DNA from: CALAED01 sp035765195
Lineage (GTDB): Bacteria > Actinomycetota > Actinomycetes > Streptosporangiales > Streptosporangiaceae
Direction: 5' to 3'
DNA: 64,000 nt
NCBI GenBank assembly: GCA_035765195.1
Contig: DASTYC010000038.1
Location: forward strand, 620,001-684,000
In this document: one piece after another, positions 44,827-54,315 of the stretch
Layout of the letters: each line of letters starts with the position of its first letter
Numbering within the stretch: the first letter of the stretch is position 1
Notes under the pieces: model-generated
Seen by the model: only the letters and a program-made list of their open reading frames with translations
Told to the model about the DNA's origin: nothing
The model's database searches: none
Translations under genes and position numbers: made by a program

Positions 44827-45567
44827 TCATGCGAGCACTGTGACGATCTTGTAGATGGTCATCACCACGATCAGCATGCCGAACAGCTGTTTGATCTTCC
44901 GGCTCGGCAGGTAGACGCTGGTGATGCGGGCGCCGGCGAACGCACCGACCGCCCCGGCGGCCAGCAGCGCCACGGTCAGGCCGCCGTCCCATTGGGCGGT
45001 GGCCAGGTGCGGTACCAGCGCGGAGAACGACGGCGGGGTGACGGCGACGGCGTTGATCGCGGCGGCTCGTTTGGTCTCGAATCCGGCCAGGATGAGCGCG
45101 GGCATCAACAGGAACCCCGGACCGACACCCAACAGCCCGGACAGCACCGAGATCGGGACCGCCCACGCCACCGCCGCCCGGTAGTTCTCCCAGCCGGGTC
45201 GTTCCTTGACCGGCCGGAACAGCCGGTAGGCCAGGTAAGCCACGGCGACCAGATACACCGCCCAGATCGCGTTCGGGTCGATCACGTGGGCCAGCAGGGC
45301 GCCGGCGGGCGCGGCAAGGGTGGTCACCGCGGCCAATCCCAGCGCGCGCCGCCACTCGATCAGGCGGCTTTGGGCGAACCCGAACGCAGCGAACAGGGCG
45401 GTGATCCCGTTCAGCAGCAGGCTCAGCGGCTGTACCTGATCGACCAGGTCGGCCATGAACAAGCCGAGAAACGGCACCGCGGCGAACGCCACGCCCAGGC
45501 CGAGCATCCCCGACACCAGCGACAACACCAGCAGCCCGGCCACCATCGTGAACACCGCGGCGTCCAT
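44827..45567 (-). CDS. TSUP/TauE-SafE family membrane transporter
   Basis: 246 residues with about eight hydrophobic segments and the duplicated TSUP signature (GMLGLGVAFAAVPFL near the N-terminus, GLLGVGPGFLLMPAL in the second half). The family exports sulfite, sulfoacetate or related sulfur anions. It is the first gene of the operon with OsmC and ArsR and has the ArsR-type inverted repeat 17 bp upstream of its start. Confidence 0.88.
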   Translation of the reverse strand: MDAAVFTMVAGLLVLSLVSGMLGLGVAFAAVPFLGLFMADLVDQVQPLSLLLNGITALFAAFGFAQSRLIEWRRALGLAAVTTLAAPAGALLAHVIDPNAIWAVYLVAVAYLAYRLFRPVKERPGWENYRAAVAWAVPISVLSGLLGVGPGFLLMPALILAGFETKRAAAINAVAVTPPSFSALVPHLATAQWDGGLTVALLAAGAVGAFAGARITSVYLPSRKIKQLFGMLIVVMTIYKIVTVLA

Positions 45568-45583
45568 CTCGTCGCCCCCTTGG

Positions 45584-45607
45584 TCACTTCAACGCCGGTT
45601 GAAGTGA
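45584..45607. promoter_or_regulatory. ArsR-type operator upstream of the TSUP operon
   Basis: A perfect 10-bp inverted repeat: TCACTTCAAC (45584-45593) and GTTGAAGTGA (45598-45607) with a 4-bp spacer, just upstream of the TSUP start. The TTCAA/TTGAA halves fit ArsR/SmtB operators, and the operon ends with an ArsR gene, so autoregulation is likely. Confidence 0.75.
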
Positions 45608-45741
45608 CGCTTCGATGCTCCGCCGGGGGGCGGCTTCGGAGCATGGGGCCTAAGTCCCGGCCGACGAAGACGGACGGCCCTCTCCCCGACACCTCCTCGC
45701 TCGCACACACCCCGCGACCAGGCCGGGCCGGGTCTCCGACG

Positions 45742-47442
45742 TCAACGCGTGCACACGAAGCTCGACGCGCTGTCCGGATCGCCGGCGCGATACCTGGGCC
45801 AGGCCGGGTATTCGCACAGCGGACGAGTCCGGTTGTGGCTCGAGTCGGTCACGATCGGATTCCCGGGCGACCGACCCGATTCGACCCAACGCTCCAGCGC
45901 GGACAGTGAGTCCCACCGGGCGACGAACGCCGGTGTGCCGAAGTTCGCGTGGTTCGCCCCGGGCACCAGGTAGTACCGCAGGAACGTGCGGGTCGAGTGG
46001 GGGCCGAGCAGGTCGCGCACTCGCTGGTAGTAGTCGTTCGTCGAGCGGTGCGAGACCAGTTCGTCCGCGGCGCCGTGCAGCAGGATCAGCTTGCCGCCGG
46101 CGTGGGCGAACGGACGAAGATCCACGTTGTTGCGATCCTGGATCGTGGACAGGTAGCTGATGCGGCCGAGCCACCGCCCGGGATTACGGGGATCCACGTC
46201 GAGAGAGTTAGCGGCCGGGTCTCGTGTCAGGAAGTACTTGACCCATTGGTCCCAGTACTGCATCCCGTAACCGCTCGTCACCGGCATGGGGTTGGCCGGC
46301 GCGGTGGTGCCGAACCCGAGGAACGGTGTCCGCATGTCCGCCCCCGACAGGAACGGGAAGCCCGGGTACTGGGTCTCGCCACTGGCGATCCGGTACGGCC
46401 ACCGGAACGGCGAGGACATGGCGATCACCGCCCCGATCTGACGATCCGACAGACAGGCCGGACCGGCATCGACACCGTCGGGGCAGCGAAGCACGCGAGG
46501 ATCGAAGTGACAGCGGTCCGGGTTGGAGATGACGTTGTCCTTGACGCCGTCCACACCGTCACACGCGTTGATGACGCTGTTGTAGAGGAGCGTCTGCTTC
46601 TCGGGTCCGGGGAAAGCGCCGGGGCGGGACAGGACCTGCGCCAGGTACCCCAGGTCCAGGACCTCACTGAGGTTGTTCCAGGCGGGATAGGCGGAGATCA
46701 CACCGTCGAACGCGTCCGGCCACCGTTGCGTGACGATGAGCGCTTCGCGGCCGCCTGTCGAGCCTCCCGCGAAGTAGACCTGGGCAGGCTTCGTCCGGTA
46801 GGCGTGCCGGATGAGGAACAGGCTCGCGTCGCGCGTCTTCTTGAGCGCGTCACCGGCGGCGAAGTTCTTCAAGGCCTCGTCGTTCACGCCGAACGACCCG
46901 TCCAAGGACGGAGGGGATGTCGGGCTCGCCTGATGGCCGGAGTCGCTGGCGAACGTCGCATATCGCCGGGCCAGCGGCACCGGCCGGTCCGTGGGGCCGA
47001 ACGGCACATTCGCCGTCAGGTCGGGAATGGTGCCGTTGTAGCCGCCGCCACCGAACATCATCGCCTTGCGATTCCAGCCGTAAGGCAGGTCGACGCGCAT
47101 TTTGATATTGGGCGCGGACGGATCAACGGGGAAGATGGCGGCGTTGACCTGGCAGTACTCGATCATCTCGCCACTGACCAGGCTGGTCATGACCGAGGCC
47201 GACTCAACGCGACCGCCGCTTGTCGGCAGGCTGATGACCGATGCCGGAATCTCCATCTGATCCAGCCCGGCGCACGCCGGCACCGTCGTCGAGGAGCCGC
47301 CCTCGGTCGAGGTCGTCGCGGTGGCGGGTTCGCCCCCGAGGATCCGGGTCGCGCCTGCCAACACAACCATGGCCGCCAGCACGGCGAGCCGACGAGTCCT
47401 TGCGCCCCGAGTCCCTACGCCCCTTGCCGACGTTCCACTCAC
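45742..47442 (-). CDS. secreted tannase/feruloyl esterase-family enzyme
   Basis: 566 residues from GTG 47442, chosen because GAAGAGG lies about 5 nt upstream and because the upstream ATG (47490) falls inside the likely -10. It has a signal peptide (RRLAVLAAMVVLAGA). Family blocks are FGGGGYNGTIPDL, the nucleophile elbow FAGGSTGGREAL (about residue 225), ISAYPAWN, a Ca-site-like cysteine region (NACDGVDGVKDNVISNP) and a C-terminal ANHANFG for the His. Hydrolyses aromatic esters (gallate, ferulate or related). It is divergent from the GAF-PucR regulator. Confidence 0.88.
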   Translation of the reverse strand: MSGTSARGVGTRGARTRRLAVLAAMVVLAGATRILGGEPATATTSTEGGSSTTVPACAGLDQMEIPASVISLPTSGGRVESASVMTSLVSGEMIEYCQVNAAIFPVDPSAPNIKMRVDLPYGWNRKAMMFGGGGYNGTIPDLTANVPFGPTDRPVPLARRYATFASDSGHQASPTSPPSLDGSFGVNDEALKNFAAGDALKKTRDASLFLIRHAYRTKPAQVYFAGGSTGGREALIVTQRWPDAFDGVISAYPAWNNLSEVLDLGYLAQVLSRPGAFPGPEKQTLLYNSVINACDGVDGVKDNVISNPDRCHFDPRVLRCPDGVDAGPACLSDRQIGAVIAMSSPFRWPYRIASGETQYPGFPFLSGADMRTPFLGFGTTAPANPMPVTSGYGMQYWDQWVKYFLTRDPAANSLDVDPRNPGRWLGRISYLSTIQDRNNVDLRPFAHAGGKLILLHGAADELVSHRSTNDYYQRVRDLLGPHSTRTFLRYYLVPGANHANFGTPAFVARWDSLSALERWVESGRSPGNPIVTDSSHNRTRPLCEYPAWPRYRAGDPDSASSFVCTR

Positions 47443-47483
47443 GCTGGCCTCTTCTCTGAATGTCCCGCTCAGGCGGGTGATGG

Positions 47484-47503
47484 CGGTCATATTAGGATGA
47501 CCG
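47484..47503. promoter_or_regulatory. inverted repeat over the tannase/PucR divergent promoter
   Basis: CGGTCAT (47484-47490) and ATGACCG (47497-47503) form a perfect inverted repeat with a 6-bp spacer. It covers TAATAT (minus strand, 47494-47489), the likely -10 of the tannase gene, and sits upstream of the regulator. The half-site recurs as CGGTCAC in front of the ABC importer. Confidence 0.55.
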
Positions 47504-47590
47504 TTACTCTGTGGTTGAGGTGTGCATCACCCATACCTCGCGTCGATTCGGTAGGTCCTTCACCCACCTGATGCCGAGGAGGGACGCACC

Positions 47591-49387
47591 ATGGCCGGAA
47601 ACCTCTGCGGCGAGGCGGACTCGTGCTCGCTCATGCGCCGACAGCGCGAACTGGCGTCGTTGTACGCGACCGCGAAGACGCTCACCGCGCTGGGCGAGCT
47701 CGATGAGGTACTGCGGTCGATCGTCCACAACGCCCACGATCTGATCGGCACCGACTTCACCTACCTCTCGCTGGTCGGCGCGGACGGCAGGCTGTCGGCC
47801 AGGGCCTCGGAGGGAACGATCTCCGCCTCGTTCCTCGCGGCGTCCATACCGGCCGACATGGGGCTCGGCGGCAAGGTCCTGGCCTCCCGGAGCCCGCACT
47901 GGGTGCGCAACTACGTGGCCTCGACCCTGATCGACCACGATCCGAACTTCGACCGCGTGGCCACGACCGAGGCACTCGTCGCGCTTCTCGGTGTGCCGCT
48001 GGTCATCCGAGGTGAAGCGGTGGGCGCCCTGTTCGCCGCGGACCGCTCGGAGCGATCCTTCCAGGCCGACGAGATCGCGCTGCTGAGCGCGTTCGCCGAT
48101 CATGCCGCGGTCGCCCTCGACAACGCCCGCCTGTACGAGGCGAGCCGGACCGCCCTGCAGGAGCTGCGGATCGCGTACCGCAAGATCGAGAAGCACATGG
48201 CCGTCATGGAGCGAGCGCAAGCGATCCACGAAGCCCTGACCGGTGTGGTGCTGGGGGGCGGGACACCAGGCGATGTCGCGCAGCTTCTCGCCGATCAACT
48301 CGGTGGCAGCGTCACCCTCCTCGACAGGACCGGTGCCGCTCCCGTCCGCCGAGACTCGGCGTCGAGTCCGTGCCAGCCTCCATCGGAGCTCGACCTGGCC
48401 GATGCCGTCGAGAGGGCACACCGCTCGGGCCGCTGCACGACCTCGGTCGACACCGCCGGAGTCGCCCACAGCGTGGCTTCCATCCAGGCGGGCGACAGTT
48501 ACCTCGGCGCACTGGCGTGGAGCCGAGAGGCGGCCGCCGACCACGGCGCCCCGCCCGACATGGACCTGCGAACGCTGGAGCGGGCCACCCACATCCTGGG
48601 GTTGCTCATCCTCAAGGAGCAGGCCGTTGCCGAGGCCAGCGAGCGACTGAGCGGAGAGCTCCTGACCGAGCTCATGGTCGGCAGCCCCGGGATCAGCCCG
48701 GCCCAGCGCGCCCGCGCTCGGGCCCGCAACATCGACCCCGACCGCCTGGATCTGGTCCTCGTCGCGGACTCCCCCACGTTGTCGCCGACCGATCTCGCGC
48801 GCCGTCTGCACGACATCGCCCGAGACTGCTCCGGACTGGCCGGCGAACATCTGGGCCGGGCCACGATGATCGTCCACAGCGTCGACGACGACAAGACCGT
48901 CGAGGAGGTCCACCACCGACTGCGTCGCACACTGGGCGGCCCCGTCATCGTCGTCGGAGAACGGGTGGTCGTTCGCGACTGGTCACGCGCCTTCTCCCTG
49001 GCCAGTCGCTGCGGCGCCGTGATGCGAGCGATCGGACACACCGACCTGGGCGCCACAACGGGTCGTTACGCCCTCTACGCCATGATCTTCGACACCGAAC
49101 GGGTCCACGAGCTCGACCGCTTCATCTCCGACTCCATCGGCCCGCTCCTCGACTACGACCGGCGACGTGGTACCGATCTCGTGGACACCCTCAGCGCCTA
49201 CTATGGCCACCGCGCCAACGCCGCGGCGACCGCCCGGGCGTTGCACGTGCACGTCAATACGCTGCTCAAGCGACTAGACCGCGCCGACAACATCCTCGGC
49301 CGGGACGGGCGCCACGAGAACGACCTGGAACTTCAGCTCGGACTTCGGCTGCACCAACTCAGGGCGCTCGCGACCGCCCCGTCGTGA
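47591..49387 (+). CDS. GAF-domain PucR/CdaR-type transcriptional regulator
   Basis: 598 residues. A GAF domain (about 25-180, with LGVPLVIRGEAVGALFAADRS) is followed by a central region and a C-terminal PucR-type helix-turn-helix: DLVDTLSAYYGHRANAAATA then LHVHVNTLLKRLDRADNILG (about 535-590). Such regulators typically sense aromatic or purine-type ligands and activate catabolic genes. GGAGGGA lies 6 nt before the ATG. Its neighbours are a divergent tannase and a downstream ABC importer, both with CGGTCA-type sites. Confidence 0.88.
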   Translation: MAGNLCGEADSCSLMRRQRELASLYATAKTLTALGELDEVLRSIVHNAHDLIGTDFTYLSLVGADGRLSARASEGTISASFLAASIPADMGLGGKVLASRSPHWVRNYVASTLIDHDPNFDRVATTEALVALLGVPLVIRGEAVGALFAADRSERSFQADEIALLSAFADHAAVALDNARLYEASRTALQELRIAYRKIEKHMAVMERAQAIHEALTGVVLGGGTPGDVAQLLADQLGGSVTLLDRTGAAPVRRDSASSPCQPPSELDLADAVERAHRSGRCTTSVDTAGVAHSVASIQAGDSYLGALAWSREAAADHGAPPDMDLRTLERATHILGLLILKEQAVAEASERLSGELLTELMVGSPGISPAQRARARARNIDPDRLDLVLVADSPTLSPTDLARRLHDIARDCSGLAGEHLGRATMIVHSVDDDKTVEEVHHRLRRTLGGPVIVVGERVVVRDWSRAFSLASRCGAVMRAIGHTDLGATTGRYALYAMIFDTERVHELDRFISDSIGPLLDYDRRRGTDLVDTLSAYYGHRANAAATARALHVHVNTLLKRLDRADNILGRDGRHENDLELQLGLRLHQLRALATAPS

Positions 49388-49506
49388 GGCACCGGGCGTT
49401 CGGGCCGGTCCCCCGCTGAGGCGTGTTTTCCCTCGTCCGGCGGCCCGCGTGGTGTGGGACCCATTCATCTCGAGGGCTTGGAAGGTGTGTGCCTGTCACC
49501 TTGTCC

Positions 49507-49548
49507 CGGTCACCGGCCGCCACCTAGCGTTCACGGTCACACGGTCAC
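49507..49548. promoter_or_regulatory. three CGGTCAC direct repeats upstream of the ABC importer
   Basis: CGGTCAC occurs at 49507-49513, 49534-49540 and 49542-49548, the last ending 10 nt before the livG-like ATG. The half-site matches the arm of the inverted repeat in front of the tannase gene (CGGTCAT). Shared control by the PucR-type regulator is inferred. Confidence 0.45.
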
Positions 49549-49558
49549 AGGAGGGCGC

Positions 49559-50380
49559 ATGGGCGGAGAGGCTACGGAGAGCGAGCGTGCCGCCGCCTCC
49601 GCGGGCACCGTCCTGGGCGGATCCGCCCCCATGCTGAAGGTCCGGGCCCTGATCAGGGAGTTCCGCGGCTTCCGGGCTGTGGACGGCGTGGACCTGGACG
49701 TGGCCGAGGGCAGCGTGCACGCGCTGGTAGGCCCCAACGGCGCCGGCAAGACCACCCTGTTCAACCTGCTCACCGGCTTCCTCAAGCCGACCGGGGGCAG
49801 CGTGCTGCTGGAGGCTCGCCGCGAGCTGGCGGGGCGCAGACCCGAGGCGATCGCCCGGCTGGGCGTCGCGCGCTCGTTTCAGATCACCAGCCTGTTCGCC
49901 GAGCTGACCCCGCGCCAGCACGTGGAGTTGGCGCTGGCGAGCGGCACCGGTCTGGGCTGGCGGTTCTGGCGTTCGGACCGGGCGCTCCGCCGCTTCGCCG
50001 AGCGCGCCGGGGAGCTGCTCGACCAGGTCGGGCTGGCCGACCACGGTGACGTCCCGGCGGGCTCACTGGCGTACGGGCGCAAGCGTGCGCTGGAGCTGGC
50101 GCTCGCCCTGGCCCTGGACCCCAAGGTGCTCCTGCTCGACGAGCCGACCTCCGGGATGGGTGTGGAGGACGTGGACCGCACCATCGAGCTCATCCGCAAG
50201 ATCCGCGCGGGCCGCACCGTGGTGCTGGTCGAGCACAACATGAACGTGGTCGCCAGCCTCGCCGACCGGGTGACCGTCTTGCAGCACGGCAAGGTGCTGG
50301 TCGAGGGCCCGTACGCCGAAGTCCGCCGGGACCCGCGCGTCATCGCCGCCTACCTCGGAGACTCCCATGCTGCGCGTTGA
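49559..50380 (+). CDS. livG: branched-chain-type ABC importer ATPase LivG
   Basis: 273 residues from ATG 49559 (GGAGGG about 3-4 nt upstream). Walker A GPNGAGKTT, Walker B LLLDEPTSGMG and H-loop LVEHNMNV identify the LivG subfamily; the signature region reads SLAYGRKRALELA in place of LSGGQ, as in many LivG proteins. It overlaps livF by 14 bp. The set is livGFKHM, complete. Given the tannase and PucR neighbours, the substrate may be an aromatic acid rather than Leu/Ile/Val. Confidence 0.9.
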   Translation: MGGEATESERAAASAGTVLGGSAPMLKVRALIREFRGFRAVDGVDLDVAEGSVHALVGPNGAGKTTLFNLLTGFLKPTGGSVLLEARRELAGRRPEAIARLGVARSFQITSLFAELTPRQHVELALASGTGLGWRFWRSDRALRRFAERAGELLDQVGLADHGDVPAGSLAYGRKRALELALALALDPKVLLLDEPTSGMGVEDVDRTIELIRKIRAGRTVVLVEHNMNVVASLADRVTVLQHGKVLVEGPYAEVRRDPRVIAAYLGDSHAAR

Positions 50381-51092
50381 CCGGCTGTCGGCCTGGTATG
50401 GCGAGGCGCAGGCGCTGCGCGAGGTGTCGATGCGGGTCGACGAGGGTGAGATCGTCACGCTGGTCGGGCGCAACGGCGCGGGCAAGACCACGCTGGTGCG
50501 CTGCCTCATGGGGCTGCACGGGTCGTACGGCAGGACGGCGGGCACGATCTCGCTGTTCGACGAGGACATCACCGGCCTCGCCCCCCACCGCAGGGCCCGC
50601 CGCGGCATGGGCTTCGTCCCGGACGACCGGGGCATCTACGCCGCCCTGTCGGTGGAGGAGAACCTGACGCTGCCGCCCGTGCGTAAGGCCGGCGGGGCGG
50701 ACGGCCCTGGCCCGGAGCCCTGGTCGCTGAAGCGGGTGTACGAGACGTTCCCGCGGTTGTACGACCGGCGCCGCTTTCCCGGAACCAAGCTGTCGGGCGG
50801 CGAGCAGCAGATGCTCGCGCTGGCCCGCATCTTGCGGACGGGGGTCCGGCTGTTGCTGTGCGACGAGCCCACCGAGGGCTTGTCGCCCCTGATCGTCGCC
50901 CGGATCAGCGAGATCCTCCGCGAGGTCAAGGCAGCCGGGGTCACCGTCTTGCTGATCGAGCAGAACGTGCACTTCGCCGCCACCGTCGCCGACCGCCACT
51001 ATCTGCTGGCCGAGGGACGAGTCATCGAGTCGCTGGACAACGACCAGGTGCGCGAACGCGAGCACGAGCTGCTCGACTACCTCGGAATCTGA
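50367..51092 (+). CDS. livF: branched-chain-type ABC importer ATPase LivF
   Basis: 241 residues. Walker A is GRNGAGKTT (about 37-45), signature LSGGEQQMLALARIL, Walker B LLLCDEPTEGLSP, and H-loop LIEQNVH, all LivF-like. Start ATG 50367 lies inside the end of livG. It is the second ATPase of the importer. Confidence 0.92.
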   Translation: MLRVDRLSAWYGEAQALREVSMRVDEGEIVTLVGRNGAGKTTLVRCLMGLHGSYGRTAGTISLFDEDITGLAPHRRARRGMGFVPDDRGIYAALSVEENLTLPPVRKAGGADGPGPEPWSLKRVYETFPRLYDRRRFPGTKLSGGEQQMLALARILRTGVRLLLCDEPTEGLSPLIVARISEILREVKAAGVTVLLIEQNVHFAATVADRHYLLAEGRVIESLDNDQVREREHELLDYLGI

Positions 51093-51129
51093 CCACGGCC
51101 AAGAACCTGAAGATTGAGGAGAGACTCTG

Positions 51130-52371
51130 ATGAGAGTCATGGGCTGGACCGGCGGCCTGGCCGCCGCGGGGCTGTTGCTGGCCGGGTGCGGGGGCGGACC
51201 GGCCGGCGGCGGAGGGAAGATCAGCGATGGCAAGGTGCTGCTTGCCGTGCTCAACGACCAGTCGGGCATCTACGCCGACACCTCCGGCCGCGCCACGATC
51301 GAGGCCGTCAAGATGGCGGTCGCCGACTATCGGGCCAAGTACGGGGACAAGGCGGTGGCCAAGACGATCGAGGTGGAGGCCGCCGACCACCAGAACAAGC
51401 CCGAGATCGCCAACTCCAAGGCGCAGGAGCTCTACGACCGCAAGCACGCCGATGTGATCTTGGACGTGCCCACCTCGTCCGCCGCGTTCGCCGTCGCCAC
51501 CATCGCGAAGAACAAGAAGAAGGTGTTCATCGACGTCGGCGCCGCGAGCACCGAGCTGGAAGGCAAGCAGTGCAACAAGTACACCTTCCACTACGGCTAC
51601 AACAGTTACATGCTGGCCCACGGCACCGGCGCAGAGGTGACCAAGGGCGGCGCCAAGAACTGGTACATCGTCTACCCGGACTACGCGTTCGGGCAGGACA
51701 TGCAGAAGAGGTTCGACACAGCCGTGAAGGCGGCCGGCGGAACCGTGGTCAAGTCCGATCCGACGCCGTTCCCCAACGACAACTTCTCCACGTTCCTGCT
51801 CAAGGCGCCCGGTCTGAAACCCAAGCCGCAGGTGATCGGCACCATGCAGGCCGGCGGTGACCTCGTCAACCTGGTGAAGCAGTACAACGAGTACCGGCTC
51901 AAGGAGAAGGGCATCGGGCTGGCGGTCGGACTGATGGTCCTCAGCGACATTCACTCGCTCGGACCGGACGCCCTGGCCGGAACCCGCTACACCGACATGT
52001 GGTACTGGAACCTCGACGCGAAGGCCCGCGCCTGGGCCGACCAGTTCCAGGCCAAGACCGGCAAGCGTCCCACGGCCAACATGGCCGCCAACTACTCGGC
52101 CGCGTTCCAGTACCTGGAGGCCGTGCAGCGGGGCGGCACGGACAAGTCCGACGAGGTGGTCAAGCAGCTCGAGGGCCGAAAGGTCGAGGACATGTTCGCC
52201 CGCAATGGCACGATTCGCGCCCAGGACCATCTGCTGCTGCACGACGCGTACCTGGTCCAGGTGAAGTCGTCCAGCGAGGTCAAGGAGCCCTGGGACTATC
52301 AGAAGGTCCTCAAGACCATCCCGGCGGCGGAGGCGTTCCAGCCACAGCCCGACGCCGCCTGCAAGCTGTAG
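51130..52371 (+). CDS. livK: ABC importer substrate-binding lipoprotein LivK-like
   Basis: 413 residues with a lipobox (GLLLAGCGGG, Cys about 20). The Leu/Ile/Val-binding fold is shown by LAVLNDQSGIYADTSG, DVPTSSAAFAVATIA, NWYIVYPDYAFGQDMQK and ANMAANYSAAFQYLEA. GGAG lies about 9 nt upstream of the ATG. This class (type I periplasmic-binding proteins) often binds aromatic acids as well as amino acids. Confidence 0.92.
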   Translation: MRVMGWTGGLAAAGLLLAGCGGGPAGGGGKISDGKVLLAVLNDQSGIYADTSGRATIEAVKMAVADYRAKYGDKAVAKTIEVEAADHQNKPEIANSKAQELYDRKHADVILDVPTSSAAFAVATIAKNKKKVFIDVGAASTELEGKQCNKYTFHYGYNSYMLAHGTGAEVTKGGAKNWYIVYPDYAFGQDMQKRFDTAVKAAGGTVVKSDPTPFPNDNFSTFLLKAPGLKPKPQVIGTMQAGGDLVNLVKQYNEYRLKEKGIGLAVGLMVLSDIHSLGPDALAGTRYTDMWYWNLDAKARAWADQFQAKTGKRPTANMAANYSAAFQYLEAVQRGGTDKSDEVVKQLEGRKVEDMFARNGTIRAQDHLLLHDAYLVQVKSSSEVKEPWDYQKVLKTIPAAEAFQPQPDAACKL

Positions 52372-52380
52372 GCGAGCAGG

Positions 52381-53244
52381 GTGCTCCAGCAAGCGTTCAA
52401 CGGGTTGGTGGGCGGATCGTTCTACGCCCTGCTCGCCCTCGGTCTCGCCGTCATCTTCGGGATGCTCGGCGTGGTCAACCTCGCCCATGGCGCGTTCTAC
52501 ATGCTCGGCGCCTTCGGAGCGTTCATCGCACTCGACTCGTTCGGCCTGAGCTTCTGGGTGGCCTTGGTGCTGGTCCCGCCGCTGCTGGGGGTGGCCGGGG
52601 TCGTGCTGGAACGGTTGTTCATCCGGCGGCTGACGCCGCTGGACCCGCTGTACAACTTCCTGTTCACCTTTGGGCTGGCACTGATCCTGCAGGACCTGGT
52701 GAAGCGGCAGTACGGCGTCAACTCCCAGCCCTACCCCAGGCCGTCGGGGCTGGGCGGCACGATCGACCTGGGGCTGTTCACCTATCCGGCCTACCAGGTG
52801 TTCGTGCTGGTGGCGTCGACCGTGGTGTGCGGCGCGGTGTGGGTGGTCCTCGCCCGTACCCGGGTCGGGACGATCGTCCGGGCCGCGACCGAGCGGCCCG
52901 AGCTGACCCGGGCACTGGGCATCGACGTCGGCCGGTGGGTGACCCCCGTGTTCGGCTTCGGGATCGCGCTGGCCGCGTTCGCGGGGGTCCTGGCCGCGCC
53001 GATGCGCGCGGTCAACCCGCTGATGGGGGCCGATCTGATCATCACCGTGTTCGCGGTGGTGGTGATCGGCGGGCTGGGGTCGGTGTTCGGCTCGGTCGCC
53101 GCGGGCTTCGCCGTCGGACTGGTGTCGGCACTGGGCAACCTGTACGTGCCGGCGCTCTCACAGACCCTGGTGTTCATCCTCATGGCCGCCGTACTGCTGT
53201 GGCGCCCGACCGGGCTGTTCGGACGCGAGGAGGCGTTCAGGTGA
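52381..53244 (+). CDS. livH: branched-chain-type ABC permease LivH
   Basis: 287 residues, about eight membrane helices, with the LivH pattern GSFYALLALGLAVIFGMLGVVNLAHGAFYMLGA at the N-terminus (only part quoted is needed: LGVVNLAHGAFYMLGA) and the EAA-like loop RAATERPELTRALGIDV. Start is GTG 52381, 9 nt after livK. It overlaps livM by 4 bp. Confidence 0.9.
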   Translation: MLQQAFNGLVGGSFYALLALGLAVIFGMLGVVNLAHGAFYMLGAFGAFIALDSFGLSFWVALVLVPPLLGVAGVVLERLFIRRLTPLDPLYNFLFTFGLALILQDLVKRQYGVNSQPYPRPSGLGGTIDLGLFTYPAYQVFVLVASTVVCGAVWVVLARTRVGTIVRAATERPELTRALGIDVGRWVTPVFGFGIALAAFAGVLAAPMRAVNPLMGADLIITVFAVVVIGGLGSVFGSVAAGFAVGLVSALGNLYVPALSQTLVFILMAAVLLWRPTGLFGREEAFR

Positions 53245-54242
53245 TCTTGTCCAGGCTGGCCCGCTCGGGCCGGGGCGGGCTGCTGCTCCTGGTGATCGGG
53301 CTCCTCGCCGCCCTCGCCCTGCCCTGGATGATCTACCCGCCGGTGGCGCTGGACATCACCTGCTGGGCGCTGTTCGCCGCGGCGCTGGACCTGCTGGTGG
53401 GCTTCACGGGCCTGCTGTCGTTCGGGCACGCCGCGTTCTGGGGCGGGTCGGCCTACTGCACCGGTCTCATCGCACTGCACAGCGGAATGCCGTTCCCGGT
53501 CGCGATCTTGGGCGGCGCCGCCTTCGCCGCGCTGCTGGCGCTCCCGATCGGCTTCCTGTCGGTACGGCTGACCGGGATCTACTTCGCCATGGTCACGCTG
53601 GCCTTCGCGCAGATGATCTACTTCGTCGCCAACCAGTGGCGGGATGTCACGGGCGGGGAGAACGGCCTGCAGGGCATCCCCCGGGAGTTGTTCGGCCTTG
53701 ATCTGTCCGAGCCGTTCTACTTCTACTACGCGGCCCTGCCGTTCGTGCTGGTGGGGCTGCTCATCGCCTGGCGCATCATCCGCTCGCCGTTCGGCCGGGT
53801 GCTGATGTCCATCCGCAACAACCCTGGCCGCGCACGTGCCCTCGGCTACCCCGTCGACCGTTACAAGCTCCTGGCCTTCGTGCTGTCGGCCGGGCTCTCC
53901 GGGCTGGCCGGGGGCGTGTTCGCCGTCGGCCACGGCTTCGCCTCGCTCGAGGGGGTCTACTGGACCACCTCCGGGCAGGTCGTGATGATGGTCATCCTCG
54001 GCGGCATCGGCACGCTATGGGGCGGCGCGATCGGCGCCGCCCTGATCGTCCAGCTCCAGGACTTCCTGGCCACCGCCGGGTTCGAAGAGACCGGGATCGT
54101 GACGGGCTCGATCTTCATCGTGGTCGTGCTGCTGTTCCGCCGGGGCATCTGGGGAACGGCCCGCCACCTGCTGTCCTCTCGCCGAACGGCCGCTCCGCCG
54201 GCGGCCTCCGAAGCCGAGGAGCGCGTCAACACCCCCGTCTGA
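53241..54242 (+). CDS. livM: branched-chain-type ABC permease LivM
   Basis: 333 residues from GTG 53241, overlapping the livH stop (GTGA). The LivM pattern GFTGLLSFGHAAFWGGSAY and the EAA-like loop SIRNNPGRARALGYPVDRYK are clear, with about nine membrane helices. It completes the importer; no further gene of the operon follows. Confidence 0.9.
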   Translation: MILSRLARSGRGGLLLLVIGLLAALALPWMIYPPVALDITCWALFAAALDLLVGFTGLLSFGHAAFWGGSAYCTGLIALHSGMPFPVAILGGAAFAALLALPIGFLSVRLTGIYFAMVTLAFAQMIYFVANQWRDVTGGENGLQGIPRELFGLDLSEPFYFYYAALPFVLVGLLIAWRIIRSPFGRVLMSIRNNPGRARALGYPVDRYKLLAFVLSAGLSGLAGGVFAVGHGFASLEGVYWTTSGQVVMMVILGGIGTLWGGAIGAALIVQLQDFLATAGFEETGIVTGSIFIVVVLLFRRGIWGTARHLLSSRRTAAPPAASEAEERVNTPV

Positions 54243-54315
54243 TCGCCGAAGCCCGCGCCGAGCGCGAAGCCGCGAAAGCGTGCCTTATTTGGCGCGTGGC
54301 CGCATACTGGTATCA

